Assembly (NCBI GenBank): GCA_005776725.1
Contig: SXOO01000163.1
Span: 32,449 to 96,448 of the forward strand
Origin: Pseudomonadota bacterium
GTDB lineage: Bacteria > Myxococcota_A > UBA9042 > GCA-2863065
Length of the DNA stretch: 64,000 bases
Direction of reading: 5' to 3'
The notes below the pieces were generated by a model that saw only the letters and a list, made by a program, of their open reading frames with translations, did not search any database and had not been told where the DNA came from. Shown one piece after another: positions 19,800 through 28,600 of this stretch. Numbering within the stretch: the first letter of the stretch is position 1; each line of letters begins with the position of its first letter. Both the position numbers and the translations under genes were made by a program.

Positions 19800-19816
19800 T
19801 GCAACGCACGTACCAG
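19800..19816 (-). promoter_or_regulatory. candidate sigma-54 (-24/-12) promoter for the giant protein gene
   Basis: Minus strand CTGGTACGTGCGTTGCA versus consensus YTGGCACGRNNNTTGCW; GG-to-GC spacing 12 nt; -12 element lies about 75 nt upstream of ATG 19727. Confidence 0.55.
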
Positions 19817-19865
19817 GGCCGAACGGGGGTGGCCTGGGCCCTCGGTGCTGCAAAGAATGCAGAGC

Positions 19866-20651
19866 TCACTCGGTGGACGCCGTGTGTCGTTGAAGGAACC
19901 GTCGCATGCACAGCTGGGTGGCCTCCGTGAGATCCACGAAGCGAAGGCCGAAGCCCGCCGGGCCCTCGGGACCGGCTTCCGGGCGACGCCACGCCACCAC
20001 TCCCTCCGCGACGACCTCGCCCTCCTGGGGGAGGTGCACTACGGCGCGGACCCGCCGGTCCAGGGCCAGGACATCGCGGGTGGCGACGAAGAGCCCGCCG
20101 GCGGAGAGATTCTGTGACTCGGCCATGAGCACGTGGTCGGAGCCGAACTCGATCGCGAGCTTGATCTCGATACGAGGGCGCGCGCGACGGCCTGAGGCCT
20201 GGGCCCCGCCACCTGGGGTCGATCGGAGGACCATCGCGCGAAGGGCTTCGGTGAGCGCGTGGTCGCGGGCCACGAGCAGCTCTTCCCGCGCCAGCTCCTC
20301 CGAGAGCGCGCTAGCAGCAGCCGAGCGCCGAGACTGGAGAACGGCCCGACGCCGCTCGATGAGCGCGGCCCGCGCCATCAGGATCTCCTCCGCTTCGGCG
20401 TCGGCCCGCAGCAAGTCACCCCCGAAAGACGGCCTGACCTCCACATCGGGGAGCCCGAGATCGTCGGGTCTGAGACCCGCCTTGTGGAGGCGCGCCCGGA
20501 GGGCCATCTCGCGGTCCTCGACATGGGCGCTCAGCTCGGCCAGCGCCAGACGGCGCCGTCGCACGAGCTCGACCCGCGCCTCAACCGCCTGCTCTTCGGT
20601 CCATAAGGCGGCCTCCTCCTGGGTCAACACCTCTGGATCGAGCGAGCTCAT
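19866..20651 (-). CDS. PilZ-domain protein with N-terminal helical region
   Basis: C-terminus RRARPRIEIKLAIEF...SQNLSAGGLFVATRDVLALDRRVRAVVHLPQEGEVVAEGVVAWRR...GFGLRFVDL is PilZ-like. Confidence 0.85.
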   Translation of the reverse strand: MSSLDPEVLTQEEAALWTEEQAVEARVELVRRRRLALAELSAHVEDREMALRARLHKAGLRPDDLGLPDVEVRPSFGGDLLRADAEAEEILMARAALIERRRAVLQSRRSAAASALSEELAREELLVARDHALTEALRAMVLRSTPGGGAQASGRRARPRIEIKLAIEFGSDHVLMAESQNLSAGGLFVATRDVLALDRRVRAVVHLPQEGEVVAEGVVAWRRPEAGPEGPAGFGLRFVDLTEATQLCMRRFLQRHTASTE

Positions 20652-22516
20652 GAGGGTGCCGTGAGCTTTTGGAGACGTTCGACCACGGCCGGGTGTGCTT
20701 CGAACTCCGACGGAACCTCCGCGAGGACCTGCGCTGCATCGTCCAGCGACCCCCGGCCGAAGAAGAAGTCGACCTCTGCGAGCAGCGAACCCAGTGCCTC
20801 GGGCACCGGATCGACGAGCTCGAACTCCGAGTTGTCGAACTCGACGAGATCGGGGGCTTCAGGGGCCGCGGGAACATCGAGCGTGGGCGGGGCGAGCCGC
20901 GGTGGAGTGAGCCCCCTGGCGTCGGGAATCGGCGTGGGGCTTACGGACCCCGGGGGCTCCGGAGGGGCCGCGAGGTCCAACATCGGCTCGTCGGCCACGT
21001 GGGGAATGCCGGATGGGTCCATAGCCAACCCGGGATCCGTAGAATCCGAGGCCCAGTCGTCCGAGCCCCCCGGCGCAGCCGAGGTCAGGCTGGCGCCAAA
21101 GTCCGCGGAGGCCACGCTTCCCTCGGGGACCGATTCCCGGCCGTGCGGCGGCACCTCGTAGAGTTCGTCGAATCCGAACTCGACGGCCTCCTGTTCAGCG
21201 TCGTGGTCCACCTCCGGGATCGACGGCGATGGCCGTGCGACCTCGGGAATGAGGTCGACGGCGAGGCTTGGCAGCACCGGGAGCGGGGGGGGCGGAGGAA
21301 GCGGTGGAGGCCCACTCGTGCGGGCAGGCGCGGGCGGCGCCGGTGCGACCGAGGGCTCAGGGCCGAAGTCGCTCATGAGGTCGTCGAGCTCGTCGAGGCC
21401 CTTCTGGAGCGAGGTACGGCCCAGGATCGACATGTCGCCCTCGTCGGGCCGGAGCTCGGGGAGGCCGGCTGGAGCTGTGGGCGCTGCGGCCACGGGAGCT
21501 GCAGGAGAGGCGGGCGAGGGACGCGGCCCGCTGTCGCCCGAACCCGAGGTGGTGACGGGAGCATCCTCGAGCTCGTCGAAGCTGAGCTCCTGAAAGCCCA
21601 GCTCCTCTATCGGATCGATCGCACGGCCGGCAATCGCGCGGCGGGCCCACTCGTCCGTGGGGTCCAGCGCCACGACGCGCTCGAGGACCTGGTTGCGCTC
21701 GATGATGAGGCCGTTCCGGTCGTGGGTCCGGGCGAGCTCTTTGAGCACCGTGAGCGCCTTCGGACCCTGCCCAATGGCCTCGAAGCACGCGGCCAACATC
21801 TCGAGGACCTCGACGTCGCCGGTGTTGACCCGGTACACCACCTGAAGCCGGGGTAGCGCCAACTGGGGCGAGTCCATCTCGAGGTAGAAGCGCGCGAGTC
21901 GCCGGCTGACCCCGACATCGTCCGGGGCAAAGTGGAGCAGGCGCTCCGCAACTTTGACGTACTCCTCGTTGAGGCCGCGCTTGTCGAGGAGCTCGATTAC
22001 CACCCGAAATTCGCGGGTCGCTGCGTCGAGGATGCCCTCGCCAGCGTAGTCCTCCGCCAGACGGACACGGGCTCGCACGTTTTCGGGGTCCAGCGCCAGT
22101 AGCTCGCGGATGGCGTTCAGCCGCTCGACGGGCTGCCCGCGAACCGAGAGCACCCCGATCGCCTCCTGATGCTGCGAGATCGCGTCGTTCAGGTAGCCGG
22201 TGTCCTGATAAACACGCGCCAGGGCGCTGTGCACCGGGTACAGGCGCGGATCGATCCGGAGCATGTGTTTGTAGACCGCGACCGCTCGGAAGGGCTGCCC
22301 GGCCACCACGTAATCACGCGCCACCTCCAGCAGCGCCATCAGCCCACGCGCCGTGTCGCCGACCTCGCGGTAGAGCTCCGCCAGCGTCAGCCGGTCGCCC
22401 GTGGTGGCCTCTCCGCTGGAGCGCACCAACTCGTACTGCTGCACAGCCTTCTTCAGCTGCTTCTTTTCGATGTGCTTGCGAGCTTGCTCGAGCACCTTCG
22501 ACCGCGAGAACGCCAA
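20648..22516 (-). CDS. TPR-repeat protein with Pro/acidic-rich C-terminal region
   Basis: 622 aa; TPR-like helices (LTLAELYREVGDTARGLMALLEVARDYVVAGQPFRAVAVYKHMLRIDP); overlaps the PilZ gene start by 4 nt. Confidence 0.8.
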   Translation of the reverse strand: MAFSRSKVLEQARKHIEKKQLKKAVQQYELVRSSGEATTGDRLTLAELYREVGDTARGLMALLEVARDYVVAGQPFRAVAVYKHMLRIDPRLYPVHSALARVYQDTGYLNDAISQHQEAIGVLSVRGQPVERLNAIRELLALDPENVRARVRLAEDYAGEGILDAATREFRVVIELLDKRGLNEEYVKVAERLLHFAPDDVGVSRRLARFYLEMDSPQLALPRLQVVYRVNTGDVEVLEMLAACFEAIGQGPKALTVLKELARTHDRNGLIIERNQVLERVVALDPTDEWARRAIAGRAIDPIEELGFQELSFDELEDAPVTTSGSGDSGPRPSPASPAAPVAAAPTAPAGLPELRPDEGDMSILGRTSLQKGLDELDDLMSDFGPEPSVAPAPPAPARTSGPPPLPPPPPLPVLPSLAVDLIPEVARPSPSIPEVDHDAEQEAVEFGFDELYEVPPHGRESVPEGSVASADFGASLTSAAPGGSDDWASDSTDPGLAMDPSGIPHVADEPMLDLAAPPEPPGSVSPTPIPDARGLTPPRLAPPTLDVPAAPEAPDLVEFDNSEFELVDPVPEALGSLLAEVDFFFGRGSLDDAAQVLAEVPSEFEAHPAVVERLQKLTAPS

Positions 22517-22531
22517 GATATCGCCTTCCCT

Positions 22532-22990
22532 TCAGGGGTCGATCGCGACCGCACCAAGCCCAAGACGCCCGAATAGACCTAGCAGACCCAGCTCGTAGCT
22601 TAGCGCGCCGAAGCCCATGACGCGACCCACTGCCACGTCCGCGAGCAGGGACGTGTGCCGGAAGGCCTCACGCGCGTAGACATTGGTGAGGTGCACCTCC
22701 ACGAACGGACGGGCGGACGCGAGCAGTGCGTCGCGGATGGCTACCGAGGTATGCGTGTAGCCGCCGGGGTTGATGACGTACCCCACCACGTCTGGGGCGA
22801 AGGCCTGAATCGCGTCGATGAGCCCACCCTCGGAGTTGGACTGGAAGGTCTCGAGCTGAACGCCGTGAGCGCTGGCGACCTCCCTCAGACGGGCGTTCAC
22901 CTGAACGAGGCTCGTGGAACCGTAGCGTTCCGGCTCACGCGTCCCGAGGAGGTTCAGGTTCGGGCCGTGGACGACGGCGACGCGGTTCAT
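22532..22990 (-). CDS. aroQ: 3-dehydroquinate dehydratase, type II
   Basis: 152 aa from ATG 22990; VVHGPNLNLLGTREPERYG, QSNSEGGLIDAIQ, INPGGYTHTSVAIRDAL, EVHLTNVYAREAFRHTS. Confidence 0.93.
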   Translation of the reverse strand: MNRVAVVHGPNLNLLGTREPERYGSTSLVQVNARLREVASAHGVQLETFQSNSEGGLIDAIQAFAPDVVGYVINPGGYTHTSVAIRDALLASARPFVEVHLTNVYAREAFRHTSLLADVAVGRVMGFGALSYELGLLGLFGRLGLGAVAIDP

Positions 22991-24018
22991 TCCTGCGGCG
23001 GGAAGAGGAGGATGTCCGACGAAGCGCAGTACGCGTTGGACTTCTCGAGCCCATACAGGCAGGCGAGGTGCTGGTACCTCGCCCCGATGAAGCCGGAGTC
23101 CCCTGCGGGCATGTCTTTGCACAGCGGGTGGAAATAGCCGGCCAGGTTCGTGTTCGGGAACGTGGTGTCCTCCGCGCACTTGAGCAGCTTCTCGGCGATC
23201 GCTTGATCGGTGTCGTTGTACCGATCGATGCAGTTGACCTGCTCCTCGCAACCGTTGGCGCCGTACCGACACACGGCCTGTTGATCCGCCGAGCAGAAGG
23301 TGAGGCCCTCTTCGCGAGCCAGCAGGTAGGCGGTAGCGTCCGCACCCGGGAACACGAGGCATCCAACGCACACACGAATGGTGAACTGGAAGTCGTTCGA
23401 GAGGACCTGAACCCCGGACTGCGTGATCCCCTCCAGCTGCAGGTTGACCAGGATGTCCGCCGATCGGCCGACGCGCGGCACGTCCTTGAGGCGCGGAAAC
23501 GCGTCCTCTCGCGACAGGGCGCGGCTGGCGAGGCACTCGGCCACGACCGGGTCTGAGATCTCGCGCTCGGCCAGGAAGAACGGGTCCCGACGCAGCAGCT
23601 GCACCAGATGGGCTGGGAGCGTCTCGACGGACGTAACGGCCTTCGCGCCGGGATCGATGACCTGCCCCGTGGGCACGAAGTGGTCCGGCAGCGAGACGCT
23701 GAGCGCGTCTGGCAGGCGGTAGGTGATCAGCGCCCCCGTGAGCTGAAGGTTGTTCGCCTCCAGCTGGCCGGCCTCATTGGAGAGGGAGGACACCGTCAGG
23801 GAGCTCGGTAGCAGGTTCTGGAACTCGAAACCCGACAACACCCCGTGGTAGTTGGACACGAGGTCGACGACCGCCGTGTCGTTGCGGGGGGCGCCCGACG
23901 AGAAGATGCAACCGTCCAGGGGGTTGACCATGGCGGTGACACTCAGCGCCAGAGGCTCTCGCTCGGGACAACCGGCGAGGAGCAACACGGCAGGCAACAC
24001 ACACGCGATCCGTTTCAT
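22987..24018 (-). CDS. putative lipoprotein of unknown function
   Basis: 343 aa; MKRIACVLPAVLLLAGC lipobox; ATGA overlaps with both neighbours. Confidence 0.7.
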   Translation of the reverse strand: MKRIACVLPAVLLLAGCPEREPLALSVTAMVNPLDGCIFSSGAPRNDTAVVDLVSNYHGVLSGFEFQNLLPSSLTVSSLSNEAGQLEANNLQLTGALITYRLPDALSVSLPDHFVPTGQVIDPGAKAVTSVETLPAHLVQLLRRDPFFLAEREISDPVVAECLASRALSREDAFPRLKDVPRVGRSADILVNLQLEGITQSGVQVLSNDFQFTIRVCVGCLVFPGADATAYLLAREEGLTFCSADQQAVCRYGANGCEEQVNCIDRYNDTDQAIAEKLLKCAEDTTFPNTNLAGYFHPLCKDMPAGDSGFIGARYQHLACLYGLEKSNAYCASSDILLFPPQE

Positions 24019-25610
24019 GACCCCATCCTCGGAGCGATTCCAGTGGCTCCCGATGCCGTCCTCAGATCGGCACCTCGAGCGAATAGTCCAATAGTATCCA
24101 ACGGAACCGGAAAATAATCCACTACACCGATCCGAGTGGGGAGGGCCACGTCGATCACGTCGTGGACGCGCTTCTTATCGGCGACCAGCCACCGCCCGAG
24201 GTCACGCGCCAGCCAGTCGTCTGGCCGATGGGGGAGCCCCAAGGCGCGGAGGGTCTCGGTCACCTCCTCCGCGACGGCCTTGGGCGTGATCCCGAGCGCC
24301 ACTCCGAGGCGGCACTCCAGCACCATGCCCAAGGCGACCGCCTCGCCGTGCAGCACGCGTCCCCGAGACTCGGCCTCGATCGCATGCCCGAAGGTATGCC
24401 CGAAGTTGAGCACCTTGCGGCGGTGTTGCTCGCGCTCGTCCTCTACGACGATACGGCGCTTCACCTCGACGGAGGAGCGGATCAGGTCCAGGAGCTCGAG
24501 CGGGGCACCAGAGCGGACACGGCGGCAGGCGGCGACCAGGCCCGGATCGGCGATGAAGCCGTGCTTGACCAGCTCGGCGAGCCCCGCGCGTAGCTGCCGC
24601 CGAGGCAGCGTCTCCAGCGTGTGGAGCGGTGCGATTACGCCGACCGGGTGATGGAACGTACCCACCGCGTTCTTCACCCGGTCGAGGTTCACCCCGGTCT
24701 TGCCGCCTACACTGGAATCGACTTGAGCGAGCAGCGTGGTCGGGACCTGGAGGACGTCGACGCCGCGTAGCCACGTAGAGGCCGCATAGCCCGCCACGTC
24801 GCCCACGATGCCGCCCCCCAACGCCACGACGAGGTCGCGCCGGCCGAGCGTCTCAGAGGCGAAGGCCCGGTGCAGGGCCGTAACGGTGGAGGGGGTCTTG
24901 GTGCGCTCGCCGCCCGGAAAAACGACGAGCTGCGCCCCAAGGCGGCGCGCCAGGGCCTCCCCGTACAGGCTGGCCACGCGGCGATCCGAGACCACCACCC
25001 GTCGGCGATAACGAGACGCCCGCTCCTCGACCCTCTCGAACGCGTCTTCGGTGCGCAGCTCGACCGTGTAACGCGCGGCCGAGAGCGCCACGTCGAGGCT
25101 CCGGCCTCCCCGGAGGGTACCGGCGAGGCGCTCGGCCACCTCGTGCGGCGTCAGGCCGTCGGTCTCGACGCGAACGTCAGCAGTGGCGTAGGCCGCGGCG
25201 CGGGCTTCGAGGAGCGCCGTGAGTCGCGCGACTGGGTCGCCGCTCAGCAGCGGCCGACCCGAACCACGGCACCGGTCCGCGGCTGTCTCGGGACCCACGA
25301 CCAAACAGGCGACGGTTCCCGCGCTGCGGGCCGCCTGCCGAGCCTCCGGGCTCAACAATGCGCCGCCGCCACCCACCACGACAGCGGGAGGCCCATCGAC
25401 GGCGGCGAGCAGCGCCCGCCGCTCGAGCTCTCGAAAAGCCGCCTCGCCGTCTTCAGAGAAGATCTGAGCGATCGGGCGGCCGCCAGCCTCTACGACGGCG
25501 TCGAGGTCGACCACCGGGAGTCCCAGCCGTGGGGCCAGAAGCGGTCCGACCGTGGACTTCCCTGCGCCGGACAGGCCGGTGAGAAAGACGTGGCGAGGGT
25601 AAGCGGGCAC
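24015..25610 (-). CDS. aroKB: bifunctional shikimate kinase / 3-dehydroquinate synthase
   Basis: N-terminal Walker A GLSGAGKSTVG with DLD, FRELE, GGGG; C-terminal DHQ synthase GGGIVGDVAGYAASTWLRG, NFGHTFGHAIE, HGEAVALGM. Confidence 0.93.
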   Translation of the reverse strand: MPAYPRHVFLTGLSGAGKSTVGPLLAPRLGLPVVDLDAVVEAGGRPIAQIFSEDGEAAFRELERRALLAAVDGPPAVVVGGGGALLSPEARQAARSAGTVACLVVGPETAADRCRGSGRPLLSGDPVARLTALLEARAAAYATADVRVETDGLTPHEVAERLAGTLRGGRSLDVALSAARYTVELRTEDAFERVEERASRYRRRVVVSDRRVASLYGEALARRLGAQLVVFPGGERTKTPSTVTALHRAFASETLGRRDLVVALGGGIVGDVAGYAASTWLRGVDVLQVPTTLLAQVDSSVGGKTGVNLDRVKNAVGTFHHPVGVIAPLHTLETLPRRQLRAGLAELVKHGFIADPGLVAACRRVRSGAPLELLDLIRSSVEVKRRIVVEDEREQHRRKVLNFGHTFGHAIEAESRGRVLHGEAVALGMVLECRLGVALGITPKAVAEEVTETLRALGLPHRPDDWLARDLGRWLVADKKRVHDVIDVALPTRIGVVDYFPVPLDTIGLFARGADLRTASGATGIAPRMGS

Positions 25611-25619
25611 CCGACCGGA

Positions 25620-28600
25620 TCAGTCGACGCGGACGCGTGCCGCCTGCCGATTGATGATGCGCGGGGTGATGAAGAGGATGAGCTCGGTCCGCTTGTCGAT
25701 GATGGTGCGGTTCTTGAACATCCAGCCGAGGAACGGGATGTCCGCCAGCACGGGGACCTTCTTGAAGTCCTGCGAGGAGTTGCGCGTGTAGATACCGCCG
25801 ATCACCGCGGTGTCGCCGTCACGGACGAGGAGGGTGGTCTGCGCCTCCTTGCGCTCGATGGTGGGGTTACCGTTGGCGCCCGTCTGCGCGAAGTTGGGCT
25901 CGTTCTTCGTGATCGCGATCGCCAGGTTGACGTTGCCGTCCTGGGTGACCTGGGGCGTCACGGTGAGCGAGAGCTCCGCGTTGAAGAACTGCGTGTTGAC
26001 GCCGAGCGAGCTCACCACCGAGATCGGGATCGAGATGCCCTGCTTGATGATCGCCTGGATGTTGTCCATCGTGGCGATTCGCGGCGAGCTCACGATCTTG
26101 ATCTGACCCCGCTCCTCCGCGGCGCCGAGCCGCAGGTTGAGGTTGCCGGCGCCGTTCAGCGAGCCGAGCGTGAGGGCGATACCACCGCCGGACCCCGCGC
26201 CCACGGCCGCCGGGAGGTTCACCGCGTACTTCGGGATGTCCTGGAGCAGACCGGTGGACGGTGACGTGGAGTCGTCCGCGGCGCCCGAGAAGCCAACTAC
26301 GGCGGGGAAGACCAAGCCGGTCTCGTTACCGAAGGCCGGCGACGCTGTGTAATTGCCGCCCCATTGGATACCGAAGTCCTCGGTGAAGTTAGACGAGGCC
26401 TCGACGATGCGCGCCTCGATCAGCACCTGCGGCGTCTGCGTATCGAGGCGGCGGACGATGTCCTCGGCCGCGTCGACGTGCTCCTGGACGTCAGTGACGA
26501 TGAGCGTGTTCGTGCGGGCGTCCACGTCCACCTTGCCCTTCTCGGAGAGCACCGCCTTCACCTGGCCCGACATCGCCTCGGCGTCCGCGTAGTTCACCGT
26601 CACCAGCTTCACGACCAGCTGGCGCAGCTCGTTCAGCTTCTTCCGCTTCTCGATCTCGGCTTCGAACTCGGCGCGGATCGCCTCGGCCATCGCGATACGA
26701 TAGACGCCGTCCTCCTCGACGTAGTCGAGCCCCTTGGACTTCAGGATCATGTCCAGCGCCAGATCCCACGGGACGTCCTTGAGGTGGACCGTCACGTTGC
26801 CCTGGACCTCTTCGCTGGTGACGATGTTCACGCCGCCTTCGCGTGCGAGGAAGGTGAGGACCTGCTGGATGTCCGCGTCCTTGATCGTCAGGTTGATCTT
26901 CTGGCCCTTGAACTTCCGCCCGGACGACCGCTTGCGGTTGTAGACGTTGTTGGCGACTTGGGGACCTTCGCCGCCTCCCCCGCCGGAGACCCCGACGCCA
27001 CCGTCGGGTGGCGCCTCCGAGCGCTCGCCGCCCACGGCAGTGGGTCGGAACTGAACGCGCTCAGCGTCGGCCACGGCGCGCTCGCCTTGCTCGACGCGTT
27101 GGCCGTTGTGGAACTCCCAGACGAGCGACTTGCCGCGCCGCACCACCTCGTTGCGCACGGCCTCCGCCAGCTCTACGACCACTCGCACCTTCTCCGGGTT
27201 CTCCGGGTCAGTGAACGAGGAGACGCTGGTGACCGGGCCGTAGAAGTCGCGGGTGTCGAGGCGCCGCTCGAGCACCTTCGGGATCCGCGCCTTGTCGATG
27301 AGCAGCACGATCCGATCGTTGCTCTTCTCCACCACCTCGTAGCCTGCGCGGCCGTCGAGCTCGATCTCGATCCGGCTGACGTTGTTGCGCTCGCTGAAGG
27401 CCACGCTGGTCACGCGCGTGCCCGCTGCGACCTCCGGCTCCTCCTTCTTGCGCTCGATAGCCGAGAGGCGGTCCGCCATCTTGGCCAGCTCGGACTTCGC
27501 GCGCTCCGCCTCGGCCACTGCGGCCGCCATCGCTCCGGCATCCCCGGCGCTCTTGCGAGCCTTCTCCAGATCCTTCTCGAGGGCCGCAATCCGCTTCTCG
27601 CGCTCCTTGACCGCAGCGGCGACTCGGTGATCGCCCGAAGCACGCGCAGTCGCCAGGTCCTTCTCCATGGCACGCTGCTCGCGCTCGAGACGGCTCACCT
27701 CGGCCTTGGCCGTGGACAGGGCCTCGTCTCGACGCGTCCGCTCCGCCGAAAGCTCGCGGCGCGCCGCCGACAGCTCGGACTTCGCCTTTTCGAGCTGCCC
27801 GGCGAGCTGAGCCGTGTCGCCGCCACGCGAACGCACCGACTTGAGCTCGCGATCGAGGGTGTCGACGCGCGCTTCCGCGGTGCGAGCCTCGTCGCCCAGC
27901 TTCGCGATCCGGCCGCGCGCCTCGTCCAGCTCGCGCTCGACCTTCGTCCGCGCCTTCTCCGCCGAGGTGGCGCGACGCTCGGCGGCAGCAACCTCAGAGC
28001 GGGCTGTGTCCCGCTCCTGCTCGGCCTTGTCGGCCGCGCCGCGCGCCTCGCTCAGGAGGGCATCGAGCCGCGCACGGTCTTTTCGCGCCTGGGCCAGCTC
28101 CCGTCCCAGGGCCGACGAGTCCGTCCCAGCCTTCTGGGCTGCGGCGAGATCGGTGGTAAGCCGCTCGAGGCGACGCGTCGCCTGGGTCTTCTCGGCGGAG
28201 AGCGTCTCGAGCTGCGCATTGGCCACGGCGAGGGCCTTGCCCGCCTCCGCGCGAGCCCGTTCGGCCTCTGTCGCACGCCCCTCGGCTCCCGCGAGCGCCG
28301 ATTGAGCGGCATCGCGTGCCTTGTTGGACGTCGCAGCGGTCTTCTGCGCCAGCGCCAGCTCGGTGCGCGCCGCGTCCCGCTCCTTGCTGGCAACGGTCGC
28401 CTCGGACTTCGCCGCCGCGACAGCGCGCTCCAGCCGCTCCCGATCGCGCTCCGCGTCGGCCAGCTCGCGTAGGATCGCGGTGGCCTCGCCGCTGCCACGA
28501 CGCACCCTCTCGACCTCACCCTGGAGGCGCGTGATCCGCTCCCCTGCCGCAGACAACTCGCTGTCGAGCGCCTGGATCCGAGCGTTCGCGCCGGCAAGGC

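Noticed and set aside
19848-19862. CTGCA-AAGAA-TGCAG inverted repeat considered as a terminator or operator
   Set aside because: Only 5-bp arms and partly beyond the giant-gene leader; too weak to call
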